Source: Folioceros fuciformis
Taxonomy: Eukaryota; Anthocerotophyta; Anthocerotopsida; Anthocerotales
NCBI GenBank assembly: GCA_049999805.1
Contig: JBNGIO010006294.1
Coordinates: 344,964 to 408,963 of the forward strand
Direction of reading: 5' to 3'
DNA length: 64,000 bases
Shown: positions 21,540 to 33,476 of the stretch, in pieces
Layout of the letters: each line of letters starts with the position of its first letter
Position numbering within the stretch: the first letter of the stretch is position 1
The notes under the pieces: generated by a model
Told to the model about the DNA's origin: nothing
The model's database searches: none
Seen by the model: only the letters and a program-made list of their open reading frames with translations
Made by a program: the position numbers and the translations under genes

Positions 21540-22260
21540 CATGAGTGTTTGCACTATGCGGTCTCGCTCTCGTGCCTCGCTCTCTGGAGATGGAGATGAA
21601 ATTGTCGGATGAAGGCCGCCGCTGTCGGATGCAAGCCGCCGCTGAAGGCAATGCTGCTGCACTGCAGTTGGACGTGTCGAGGGCGCACTGTCTCGGACTG
21701 AGAAATCGCTTCTGCTGTGTCCTGGGAGTTCTTTCATCTTTCCCTCCTTGTCATAGGAGGGATGACTTAGGGTCCACGGGGCGCAATTGCAATGTTGGGT
21801 TTTCCGAAGCGATGCGCATACTTGTGGGAGACGAAACCTTCTCTAATCGTTCCAGGGGGAAAAAAAGCTCTTCCCTACCGCTGGTCCAGCTAGGCCTGTA
21901 CGATGCGCCAAGTAGGCAGGAAGAAGGAAAGCAAGAAGCCACAAGTGGCGAGTTCTGGAGGAATGAAGAAACCGCGAACAAGAAAAGGGTGCCAAGTGTT
22001 GCTGCAGCATAGGCTACTAGTTTGTCAATGTAGGCATGACTTGAGCTTCAGTTCCCTCCAATTCCATGCGATGAGCCTGTAAGAGTATCAGCTGTGTTTC
22101 TGCGCCGGCAGAATGCATCTGTGAGGTTCGGGGCAATCTGAGGGCGGACGAACAAGATTTTGGAAGAGGGACTGGACAGGTGTTGAGAGAGGGGGAGGAG
22201 GTGGGCACCCATGACACATCGACGAGACGCCCAAATTCTTTCCTGTCTTCGGCCAGCCGG
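21540..22260. promoter_or_regulatory. Region upstream of the LEA_2 gene
   Basis: Plus-strand frame 21590-22012 has no recognised domain. The segment just before 22269 should hold the LEA_2 promoter; no clear TATA box seen. Confidence 0.25.
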
Positions 22261-22268
22261 TGCAGGGG

Positions 22269-23065
22269 ATGATTGTGAAGAAGCAAGCGCAACCCGGTGA
22301 CAGAAAGAAAGGGAAGGAGAAGTGCGTCACCATGAGCGTGACTGCTCTAGGCACGGTGGCAGCGCTGGGCAGCGCTGCCGCTGCCCTGTATGCCATCCGG
22401 CCTAGGGACCCTATCTTCGAGGTGCTGAATATCAACCTCAAGGGCTTCAAGCTCAACAGAAAGACGATCATGGTGGCTATCGACGTGGAGTTGGTGCTGT
22501 CCATCAAGGTCATCAACCCCAACGTGACGCCCATCGAGTACACCAGCACGGTGATGGATATATACTACCGCGGTGATCTTCTTGGCCAGGCCAAGGTACC
22601 TGGGCATCTTCCTTCTTTCAGCCCCAAGATTGGGTTATGATTGCGGGCAGGAAAGAAAGGTGGGTCTTGAACTCGGTGGTGTTTGAAACTGCAGGTTGCT
22701 GCTGGGCAGCAGGAGGCCAAGTCGGCACAGGTCATCGAAGTTCCAGCCAAGCTGGACGGCTTGGAGTTGACGAGTAACTTGAAGAACCTGTTCGCTGATG
22801 TGGCCAGGAGGGAGATGACCATGACGTCGGTGGTGACTATCAAGGGAGTGGCCAGAGTGTGGCAATGGAGTCACAGTTTTGAGGTGAGCCTCAGGGCACA
22901 CACATGTTTGAATCCTCCTTCATCTTGCTGCATCATGTTGCACAAGATCTAACTTGAGTGAGATGCCAGGTCCATGTTAGAAGTGATATCAAAGTGGACC
23001 CCATTTTCCTGGACGTTCTTGAGCAAGACAACAAGGTAGAGCTGGAGCTGGAGCCATTACTGTGA
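22269..23065 (+). CDS. LEA_2 (late embryogenesis abundant group 2 / NDR1-HIN1-like) protein
   Basis: Exons 22269-22595, 22695-22883 and 22970-23065 join in one frame with GT-AG borders. Two starts are possible: ATG 22269 (203 residues) or ATG 22332 (182 residues). A hydrophobic segment (VTALGTVAALGSAAAALYAI) acts as a membrane anchor. The LEA_2/WHy domain follows: DPIFEVLNINLKGFKL, VAIDVELVLSIKVINPNVTPIEY with the conserved NPN, then VPAKLDGLELTSNL and VRSDIKVDPI. Such proteins protect or tether membranes under stress. An alternative last exon is plausible: a donor at 23036 and an acceptor before 23099 would replace the Glu/Leu-rich tail with SSDLYIRGDV, ending at 23134. Confidence 0.8.
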
Positions 23066-23459
23066 GACAGCGAGCAGCAGGCAATATTGTGTGTGCAGGT
23101 GAGCTCAGACTTATACATTCGGGGTGACGTGTGAAATCACAGAGGCTGTAATTTGTACCGTGTTGGCTGACCATCCATCCTCTTTGGTCTCTAGTTCTGC
23201 TGGATGGTGGACAGTGCTGCCGCGCTGCAGAACAATCCCACAGCTAACACCGCCACAGGCATTAGGACATATTTAGTCATGCCCAACATCCCTGTTGTGT
23301 TGGCATTTCTGTAAGAAAGACTGTACTGTGTGTTGTACACATCTTGCGGGGCCTGCCTATGGTCTTTTGTGGTGGCTAGGAGTTCACTTGGACCTTCTTC
23401 CAATGTCGTGCTCCTCGCTTCCCGTTGACAAATTGCCCTGTAGAAAGTTGAAGACAGCG

Positions 23460-25292
23460 TCATCGCTTGCGGAAGTGGGTCAGAGTGGAAGACAGAACAG
23501 GCTGCAGGTGTACTATGTTAACAGCGCACCTCCCATAGAACAGGAGTAGATGGTTTACGACGGGAATGAAGTAGGAGACCATGCAAACACCGGTGGCTCC
23601 AGTAACGGTAAGCACTTTGCCTGAGCTGTTGGGAAATGCTTCAGCGAAGCCCAAGCTGGTCAATAGGAGAAGGACTGTCACGAAAATGGACTTGGCAGCC
23701 TTACGCTGCTCTCTGTCACCAGGAAGCCAGCCTAGAACGGTGTGTCTCAATGGGAAAAATCCCAGGGGACATGAGACCGCTAGGTACGCTGCAGCATGGA
23801 GTTTGTCAGGAATAAGGAAAGCAAAGAAACGGAGAGTCCATGTTGAAACCTTTCTCACCCACCCATCATGGAAAGGTTAAGAGCTCCTTGAGCAATTCCT
23901 CCGCCTAGCCAGGCATTCTGCAAAATGTTGCTCTCCGTTTCAGAGCCGTATCTTGCGGCTCCAAAAAAGCCCACAGCGAAGTAGATGAGGAAGGCATTCA
24001 CTACAGTGGGTAACATATGTGAAGCACAGCGATCAGGTTGTGTGGGGACACTTTCTCTTCATAAAAGGAGTTACGTTTAAACACAAGGCGTACCTAGCAC
24101 GACGACTCGATTCCCCCAAGAGATGATCTTGGCTCCCACCTTCCCGGGTGTCATCTCCAATATGAGAGGCATGAAGATGGGCTGAATGTAGAAGGCCAGT
24201 CCGAAGATGGACACAGCCTGGGTGATCTTGCCTGCACGAACAATGATAGTCAGAAAGGAGCGTGAGCAACTACCTACTTGACAAGAGACGGCCTTCACGT
24301 CGTACCCAAACTGGTGAATCCCATCTTGCTCAACTCGTGATTTCTGATCGCCGGGAAGTTGGTCCTGGAGGCATCGATCACCGTAGTGGTGGCAAGCCAA
24401 AGAACAATGCACGTACCCACTACTCCCGCATACTCCATCTGCATATGCACCTCGTGGCGAAGTGAGAAAGTTACGTTGATCCAAATCCCGATTCACCAAA
24501 TCCTCGCCGATCAAGATGCCAAGCATGACAGCCCACTACACCACACCTGGCGGATATGTGGCAAGAAGCAGAGAGGAGCAATGAAGACCGTCCCCACCGC
24601 CATAAGGGCTCGCCCACTTCCGCTCACAAACCATTCAGGTGTGTTGGGCCAGATGCTGAGCAGGCCAATGGCTCCTACCTCGCCAACCTGTTGCACTGCC
24701 CCCACCATACCCCCGAACATCAACAGGAAGATGCTCACCTCCGTGACGAGCTGCACCCAGCATCCACCGTCCCGGCATCAGCCTGCAAGCATGCGTGCAT
24801 GTACTGTCCATCCACACGTACCTCAGCTTGCATCACAGTAGCTGAGAATGAACGTGCTAACAGGCAGTTACCTTCCACCTCCACCCTCCTATTTTGAAGG
24901 CCAAGGTCTCGTAGTCCGTTGCACCAACTATGTACGTCTGTCTGAGAAGAAGATCACTGGTGTAGGCATTCGCCAGAGCCACCACCACCATGATCATCAC
25001 TCCAGCCACAATTCCCGTCTCGCTGAAAGCCCACGACACGGGCAACACAGCTCTGCACCATATCACGTCCCCATTCCGGCACTCGTACTCAGCTAGTCCC
25101 CCACCTCAACCAAACGTGCATTCACTTTCCAAATTCTACCCACCCGCCCATGATTCCAATCGTGAGTGTTGCAATCACGCTGAAGAATCCTCGTTGATGC
25201 TCACTCTCCTTCAACGTCTGCCTGAAAGACACTTTAAGCAACGTGGGAGCGGCCATCACTGCGGCAGGCAACCTGCCGGCTTCCCCATCCAT
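23460..25292 (-). CDS. Amino-acid transporter of the AVT / SLC38-like (Aa_trans) family
   Basis: Seven exons (25292-25144, 25052-24872, 24750-24547, 24438-24306, 24231-24094, 24000-23863, 23788-23460) join through consistent phases to 423 residues, the usual size of the family. The first helix has the hallmark start IGIMGGAVLPVSWAF (equivalent to GAGVLALPYAF). About ten further hydrophobic helices follow, including GVMIMVVVALANAYTSDLLL, VSIFLLMFGGMVGAV, ALMAVGTVFIAPLCFLP, AVSIFGLAFYIQPIFMPLI and FLIYFAVGFFGAARYGS, plus the motif AYLAVSCPLGFFPLRHTVL. These secondary carriers move neutral amino acids across vacuolar or other membranes using proton or cation gradients. Substrate cannot be deduced. 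A strong alternative donor (GTGAGA) lies near the exon 6 border. Confidence 0.8.
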
Positions 25293-25299
25293 CCCACTG

Positions 25300-27345
25300 G
25301 CCCGGGCTGTTGTTTTTGTGGGACAAGAAATACAACTCTCCTATCTGCTCTCCCTGTCACCATCACCCCGCGATTATAACGAGAGCCCCATGTCGGAACG
25401 GCATTGCGAGGGCTACATTTTGCAGCTGAATTTCATATACCGTGCTTGTCGTTACGTGTGGTACTTGTGTCCGGCCCTGAGTCTTCACGGGTTCGAGATG
25501 TTCGTGTCTGGACAAACTTTATCGACCTACAATCCACCAAGTCCCAACCGATGTACTCCAGTCAATCCTAGCGTGTTTGACTACCTCGACTAATTTGCAA
25601 CTTTTCTTATGCCTTCCCTAACCATTACGAACATTCCAAAAATCCTACCCTCCAAAACCAATCCTACCCCGATTTGGCAGAATGAGTAACAAAGCTTGGT
25701 TGAGGACCAAGCGAGAGAGCTTGGATGGAACATGCAGGTCTAGAATACTCGAGTGATAATAAAAAAAGAAAGTAATAAGACCCTTGACATTGAAAGGCCC
25801 CCTCGTCTTGAGCTAAGGATAATTCCTTCATGCTTTGAGAGAGCTAAACTCCTATCTTACATCAAAGATGCACGGGGGAGATGGGCTGCTCTTGCTTTAA
25901 ATTTGCTTCTAACTTCATGCATGTTTTGCAGTTAGAAGCAATTGGAAGGGGGTGTCATGGATGGGTCTTTTGCATCTCTTCCTCCTTAAAAGTTTTATAT
26001 TTATTTAATTTTTATATCATTAATTTTTTTAAAACTTTAATACTGAATCACACGCTCGCCAGGCTTTATCTTTATCATATTAAGAAGCCAAAGGTCCAAG
26101 CACTTAGCTGGTCCATTTCACGATGATCCTCATCCCCATAGAATACTTTTTGAAGTGCTCTTCATCCTAGGTCTCCTCTCCAAGTTGTCCTATGGTATAT
26201 CGAGTAAGTATCTTCCACCTCCACCTTTCAACAAAGTGTTTTCATTTGCAGTCTTCCATGAAGAAAGAGGATGGTGTGAACGAGGCAAAAAGCCACAAAA
26301 TTCAAACTGGAAATTATTTACGCACCCACAGACATGCATGGTAATCCACATCCACACCTTAAATTTAATCCGATTTTGTCGCGTGCACTTAATAAAAAAA
26401 ATAACGAAAGGAAATTCGGATCTCATTTAGTGTCCAGAATAACGCATTTTGTTGCACGGGAGTCGTCCCGTTCGTGGGGCGCTGATCCTTCCCCTGGGAA
26501 CGATTTTGGGTGCGGGCAAGACGTACACGACTTTGGTGCGTGAAGACCTGGGTTGCGGAGCGGAGCTTCTTTGTCAGCCCATCGAGAGGGCGCCTGGGGA
26601 CGTGGAGGCCGTTCTTGTTTGGGTTTACGCAAGAGCGAATTGATCTTGAAGAGGTCCTCGAATGGTGGGTGGCCAGAGAACATGTCAGCCATGACGCGCT
26701 CACGCAGGCAACGCCTCACCAACTGTTTTCGAACCCTTGGATTGTCTGAGGACCGGAGACCGGAGCCTCCGTGCTGACGTCATGTGGAAGCCTTGCTGAG
26801 TGAAGGACGACGGCAGGACCGAGGCTGATCGACTCCTACTACCCCGTTCGCTCACCCATCGGTTTCCATGGGCCTGGCAGGTAGCCGTGTCCTGGAAGAG
26901 GAGGATGGTGCTTTAATCATGCAAGTACAACACATGCTTTGCTCCCCTTTCGTAGACACAAGCATGACGGAAAGCAGGCAACAAAAAGAGGAGAGGAAGT
27001 GGCTCAAAGTAGTCTTTTCGAAATGATACACAGAGGGCAAGGTGTTAGGTAACACAAAATTGTTTTCCCGAGTGCCTCCCCCTCCAGACTAGTATTCAAT
27101 TTGGTCAATGCCTACAATGACTAGTAGGTACTGCAATGAGAGTTTGTGAGAATTTTGTTAGATCACAACTGTACACAGTTGGCCATCTAGGAATCATGCA
27201 CTTCTGGTAAGCACCTGCTTTTAGGAGCCTTGTCAGTCGCCGATTTGCTTCACTGTATCCATGTCTCGGGCCATGTCAGAATACAAACGTTCAATGACAC
27301 ATATTGAACTTGGGTCCAGCACTGCTCCCAATCTTGAGGAGCCTT
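25300..27345. other. AT-rich intergenic region
   Basis: Frames around 25750-26430 are AT-rich with no domain. A minus-strand frame at 26722-26423 is Pro/Arg-rich without recognisable content. Probably old insertion DNA plus the 3' flank of the HMG gene. Confidence 0.35.
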
Positions 27346-27347
27346 AC

Positions 27348-29715
27348 TTAGCTCGCAGTGGAACCCTCGGGGAGACCCCTCCGCTTTGCATGGTACTCGC
27401 TCAGATCTGTTTTGTACCTTTCCAGTGCTGATGCAGCCTTATTTAGCCACTTTTGCTTCTCCTCGTCAACCAGCTCCTGCAACACAGTAAGTTGGGATCA
27501 GTGTCAGACGGTAGCAGGTCTGGGCGAACGTTGTCTGGAAGTCTAATCCTCGTCAGGCAACTGCGGCACAGGCCTGACTCACCCTCCACTTTGTGGAAAC
27601 AATAGTGTTGATGTCCACGAAGGTGAGCGCTGGGTTCTCCTTCAAGGCCGCCTGCCTCACCTCATGCCTGTGCCAACACACACACACACATCCGTCTTTC
27701 AACCCATGATCATATTCGAGCATCGGGAGCTTTTGAAAACTATCTCATACCCAAATAATAAATACGCGGTCGGCGGCTTCTTAGGTTTGTCGGGCTCGTC
27801 GTCAACCTTTTGTCTCTTCCTTTGTGAGGATCGCTCCTCTTTGAGAAGCTGCTGCACGCCAGAAAAGTACCACAGCTAGTAAGCTTGTGGAATACATTTC
27901 ATCTAAACACTTCACCATACTCTTCAACGGACTAACCTTTGTCATAATGTTACGATCCTTCTGCTTGAGGAGCTTTGAGGTCTGCATGGCGTACTCCTTC
28001 TTCTCCTGCATCTGTTTCTCAAGAATGGCCGCTTCCTGGTCACAGCAAACACGTTAGGAATAGGCTTTACGGTCGCAGTAGACCCCGAAGCCGTTCAAAC
28101 AAAAAGAGGCCGACCTCTGCTTTCCTCTTCTTGTAAGCTTCCAGCTCGGTTGCATATCTAATTTTGTCTTGAGCAGCAATCTGAAGCAAGATATTGAAAA
28201 AAGAGTCAAAAGAAACGCATCCACAACGCTCGCCTAACACCACATGGCCACAGAAGCATACCTTTTCATACTGACACCTAGCTTCCTCATCCATGTTCTT
28301 CCACTCATCCCCGAGTATTCTACCAATCTAGAGTCACCGGGTTATCAAATGTCAGAACCAATTCGTGAAGTGAAAATCGCAGGGGAAGATGATCGAATCA
28401 CGTGGCCTTGGTACGAACACTTACCTCAGGGACGCTGATCTTTTCAGCAAGAAGTGCAGGTCTCCTCACATTTCCGAAAGCAAAAAAGGCAGTAATCTGA
28501 TGCTTTGGCTTGTCAGGGTCCTTTCCCTTTCTGCAAAGAGACCATCCAAGTTGTCAGACATCGAAGAGTGAAAATCATCACCGACCTAAGGCTTCTCAAA
28601 CACAACTGGGAACAAATCCTGAACCACACGTACTCTCTCACCTTCTCGATCTGGTCTCCGTTTTCTTCGTAACCCTAGCTTCTTGTACAGCTCCCTGCAA
28701 GCCCTGCTGAACAACACGTCACACAAGTAAGATTCGTTATTCTCGACGCCCAACCAAAACGAGACGCCCGCAAGAGAGAAACACTGCAACACCTTAAAAT
28801 GCCATGAGAAGATCGGGCTGACCTTCAAATAGACGTCCTTATCGACGTGATATCTAGCCTCGTACGACTTCCGCTCTTCCTCAGATACGTTCTTCCATTT
28901 ATCCCCAAGAAGCACATTCATCTCCTTAAATGAAGCATCTGGATGATCTTTCTTCACCTGCACAATCAGCCACTACTGTTAGACTGGCTTCCACAACCCT
29001 AATTGCTCGGACCTAGCCTCTACAAGGTTCTGCAAATGCTCACTGAAGTTTCACAACCGCAGACAACTACCGTGAAGCACAGAAAGCCATCTTACTTGGG
29101 CACGTTGCTCTTTCGAAAACATCAGAAATGGTGGAAGTGGCTTTCTCACCTGACCCGTACCACCCTTCAGAGGGTCAGCTGCATCTGCAACAGTTGCCTG
29201 TGCCCCACCAAAAAATCAGGGCAACCATTGCACACTACATTCCTATGCTATGCACATCTACAATCCACATGAGATCATCATCTGTGAGAAGACGCCTTGA
29301 TACAAACCTCAATGGACTCACTACTAGCATCCTCTGTATCTTCAGAGCCTGGGGATTCCACAACATCAGGACCTTCCTGTGCATTCCCATCTTCCTTCGG
29401 GATTTCCTTAGCATCTTCCCTCATCACATGATCCTTGTCCGCTTTTAGCTCTTGACGCTGCTGTGGCCCACCCTTAGCTTCCTCCCCTCTCGTTTCTTCC
29501 ATGGCATGAGCATCAGCATCCGAGCCGAGCATAGCTGCAAGCGTGGACGCGTCTTCCTTGAGCACATCTGGACTGTCCTTCTCACCCGACGTGTCATCCT
29601 GATCGGGCAGCAAAGGCATGCCTTCGCTCATGATTTGTTTGATGAAGCCATTTATAACGATTGCATCTTCAGAAGTGCCATTCGCGCTCACATCGTGAAC
29701 CTCCTCAAAACCCAT
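27348..29715 (-). CDS. 3xHMG-box: Plant 3xHMG-box protein (three HMG boxes)
   Basis: Eleven exons (29715-29308, 29197-29096, 28957-28823, 28703-28642, 28530-28425, 28327-28262, 28180-28115, 28035-27937, 27851-27751, 27667-27583, 27476-27348) give 452 residues in frame. The acidic N-terminus (residues 1-136) precedes box 1 (RKPLPPFLMFSKEQR then FKEMNVLLGDKWKNVSEEE), box 2 (PDKPKHQITAFFAFGNVRR then IGRILGDEWKNMDEEA) and box 3 (PDKPKKPPTAYLLF then INTIVSTKWRELVDEEKQKW). A Lys/Glu coiled linker lies between boxes 2 and 3. In plants, proteins of this type bind DNA without sequence specificity and associate with condensed chromosomes in dividing cells. The first exon of the linker (28703-28642) is the least certain border. 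Neighbour 33477-35413 is a paralog. Confidence 0.85.
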
Positions 29716-29719
29716 CCAC

Positions 29720-31090
29720 TCCAGCCGTCCTCTTAGACAGGTACTCGATTGTGTTTCATGCCCAAATTCACAAACGCTCTGCTCAACGATGTTCACTCAA
29801 TCCCTCGGCTGCTGCCCTAACTTGCCAGAGGAACAAATCGGTGCACATCCGTCCGCGGCAGCCAGACCTGTAAAAAGAATCCAACATGAGCTCCAGTAAA
29901 CCGTTCTTGTCACATCCAACGACACCAGACTCAACCTTATCAGGACCAACCCCTTGCGACATCAACGTCACATCAGCATGAAGCCTAGCACGCATACAAG
30001 GGACACATCAAGACGAACGAGCATCCACTCTGGAGGCAAAGAAGATGAACATGGAGCCCCATGACAAGAACATGCACAACCCGCCACACAAGCACTCCTC
30101 CTCGCAAGCATCAGGCAACCCAACATCAACGACCTGCTAAAAAGTGTTGACAATTCGGATAAACAAAAGGGGACTCGCTAAAAGAGCCAAGCCCAGCCTC
30201 ACAATTCCAAACGCATGCCTTTCCCCGGCCTACTTCGCCAGCGGAAGACAACTGTCTAAGCGCTCAACCTAAGCCCTTCCAACGAGGGGCAGATTCTCCA
30301 CAGAGCACCCTCACTTTCTGCCCACACCCGATCGTCAAGAAGCGAAACATTCTTCCCGGGAGCAGGATGACAGCTCCCACAAGGAGACTTCACACACCAA
30401 AAATTCCCGAAAAATTCGAGCAAGCAGCGAATTGAGTCCTGGGCGCCTGTAGCAAAGCCAAAAAGGTGGGCTTAGAGCCAGCTTGCGTGTGGTGCCGAGT
30501 CGTCCCACAACCCACTGCCGACAGCGACTGCCAGTAGCAGTGCGAGCAAAGCACAGCACAGGCCGCAGCCAAGACGGGCAGCCACCAAGACCACGCGTGC
30601 ACGCAAATCACGCAACGATCGGTAAGCTCAAATTCCAGCCTTTCGATCTGCGAGCAAGCCAGAGGAAGGAACCCACAATCCCGACTTGCCCAAAATTGGC
30701 ACGGCCCCCGAGCCCCAACACCCAACATCCGGCCGGCCCGGCACATTTCAGCCTGAGCTGGGAGCCGGCGATCAGGTGCACCTCGGTGGTGCAAAACCCA
30801 TAAGAGCAAGCAAGCGCACGCCATTTGCAGCCGGGAAGCAGAGCCGTACCTGCACCACGCCGGGCCGCTTTGGCTGCTGCTCCAGGGGCGGCCGGTCTGG
30901 CGTGGGCGAGCGGGAATGCGGGGCCAGGGCTGCCCGAGCAGATCAAACCGGGCCGGCGGGAGCTGGCACACGGATCCGCCGGGGAGAGCAGCCCGCCGCA
31001 GCAGGAGTTGAGATGGCGATGGCAAGCCCAGCAGCACGAAGCAGAGGCGAGCGAGGAGTGCAGGAGAAGCGAAGCGAGGAGAGAGGCAGG
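29720..31090. promoter_or_regulatory. Upstream region of the 3xHMG-box gene
   Basis: No supported coding region. The sequence turns from mixed to GC-rich near 30.7 kb. A 5' leader intron for the HMG gene is possible but not shown. Confidence 0.3.
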
Positions 31091-31305
31091 TCTTGAGACG
31101 AGCAGGCAGCGTTGAGACGAGATGACACGAGACGGGAAGAGACGAGACGAGACGAGATGACACGAGACGGGAAGAGACGAGACGAGAAGGGAAAGGAAGA
31201 GCAGCGCAGAGACGAGACAAGGCAGGGCGAGACGAGACGAGACGAGACGAGACGAGACGAGACGAGACGAGACGAGACACGACGCGACGCGACGCGACGC
31301 GACGA
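31090..31305 (+). repeat. GAGAC/GACGA pentamer satellite
   Basis: A 5-bp unit (GAGAC on the plus strand) recurs with interruptions from about 31093 to 31295, ending in GACGC variants. It creates a long Arg/Asp/Glu reading on one strand and a Ser/Leu/Val one on the other, both spurious. Confidence 0.9.
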
Positions 31306-31309
31306 GGGG

Positions 31310-33476
31310 AATAGAATGGAATGGGGGAGCAGGCCAGGGCAGGGACGGATGAGATGAGGGAGGGCGGCCTACCTCGCCTTTCTTTTCTTTCTTCCACGTG
31401 AGTGGAGTTGCACGGTCGGCCCGCTGTGGCCGGCCTTGCCACCCGCGCCCTTCTCCTCCCTGCTGCCTGTTGCCTGCTGCCTGCTGAGCAGCCTTCTCCT
31501 TCCGTCGTCGTCTCTTTAGACGGCGTCAAACTCTTCTCCGTCCGTTCCCCAACCCTTTTTCCCCTCCTTATTTGTTTTCGTGTCCATTTTTCAAACTCTT
31601 TCTTCTCCACTCACTCGGGCTTTCGTTCAACTCAAGGGTCTCGCGGAGCTCTCGGATCCGAGAGCTCGGTAGGTACAGTAGTAACTGGTGTACTTGCATG
31701 TAGTGTGCATAGGTGGTAAAAACAGGAACACAAGCTCGGGGCTTTTGACGCTTTTCACAGCCAGATTCCTATGGGATCCAGCCAGATTCCCGATCATCAA
31801 ATTTGCTTCCCACTTTTTTGTTTGGTGGAATCCACCCCTCCGGTCCCCCTTCCACACTCGTCTCCGGAGCTCTTAATCCGTTTTTATTTTGTGCTTAACC
31901 ATGAGAGAGATAATCTCGTTCCCATGGTACCCAGCCTCCCACCCAGGGCTGCAGCGTTACAAGACATGGGAGGGATTGCAACAAACCCAAGGCTTATTAA
32001 TTAGATGGTTGTGCACAAACAGGTTCAGTGTCAAGTGGGAGACGGAGTCTTCTTCTTGGGGACGTGAATCTCACAGCCGGAAAATAGACGGAGTGATGGG
32101 CGGGCGTGGAGCCTCCCTCCGAGGGAAGGACGGAGGCAGGCAACCCCGTCGTCGTGTAATTTAGACGGCGTGGGGTTGGGCCAGGGGGGCCCGGTGGCGG
32201 CACATGGCGTAGGTACCTGCTCATGGCCCGGCCCGAGGCCTGGCCTCGCACCCACCACCGGGCGGCGGGCAGCGGGCAGAGAGAGACCAGCCCGCACAGG
32301 AATTAACTAATTAAATAAAATTAAAGGCTCCACTGGAAGGTACAGGCACCGGACGGGTGACCGTCGGTGACATCATTTTACCCTGGTAGAAGAAAAGAGC
32401 AGCAGAGCACAAGGTCTCCAGGAGGAAAATTTCAAAAAGGGTTTCGAAAAAGAAAGAAAGGGCGAGGCGGGCAGGCAAAGGAGTCCTCTTCAGTCCGGTC
32501 CAGGCGCATATGAAAGCGGGCCCCGGAGCGCGGGTGCGGGTGCGGGTGCGGGTGCGCGCTAAGTGGCGGAATCCCGTTTTGGCGTAACTGCCTAACCCCG
32601 GTTGGGCCGCGGCCGTTCAACCACACCAATGGCACAATAACCGTGGGTTAAGCCGCATCGGGCCCGGGTCTCGAAGAGCCCCCGAGGCTCCAATGTGGGA
32701 AAAGTGGGCTGCCGCTGCTGCTCCCGCTGCCTCTGCCTCTGGCCTCTGTCCTCTGGCCTCTGCCGCTGCCGAGCATCTCCATCTCCTCCTCGTCTGGTGC
32801 GGTGAGGAGAGGCGCAGGAAGTGTGGGCACGAATGTCTTGTGCTCGCGCCGGGCTTGCGGGCCAGCTTCACGGGCAAGACGGCTCCCCACCTGCTTCCAC
32901 CGTCGCTTTCCCAACCCACGCCCATGCGCACCCGCATACGCACACGCACACGCAAACCGGGATATTCATTCCTATTTTCCTGGGTTAAAAAAACTCTTTG
33001 CCATTATATTCCTCTCCTCCGGTAAGGCATGGCCCGGCCTGACCGAACTGACCTGACCTGACCTGACCTGACCTAGCCTTGAACGACATTTCCTTTCCCC
33101 GATCGCTGGTCAAGTGGCTATGACACGGCAACCGAGTAAGGCGGGACGATGGACACGGGACACGGCACACGCAGCTGCTCCCAACTATGCCTTCTGTACA
33201 GTCTCACTCTTGCTGCAGTCTACATAGCTCCACATACGAGGCTTCCCACGGACTTGGCTGACTATGGTACAGGGGCCTTTGGGCCCAGAAAGTGGCCTGG
33301 ACAGCACTGGACTACTCGACTGGGCCGGGCCGGGCCCGGCTGGATCGGATCGGATGGCCTCGGCTAGGCTGCAGTGCAGGGCACGCAGGGCAGACCAGGG
33401 ATTCCTGTGTTCAACCTCCGGACTTGAACTCCCTTCTCCCTCTGGCCTACTACACTCCAACCCCCACGTTGCCTCC
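31310..33476. other. Intergenic region with more GC-rich short tandem repeats
   Basis: GCGGGT units near 32527-32555, a TGACC/CCTGA pentamer run near 33047-33073 and GGGCC runs near 33320-33340. No gene supported; this is the 3' flank of the second HMG gene and upstream DNA of the first. Confidence 0.45.

Noticed and set aside
30390-31610. A 406-codon minus-strand ORF rich in Ser/Leu/Val/Arg
   Set aside because: Its length comes from the GAGAC pentamer array and GC-rich DNA; no domain and no ATG-supported structure.
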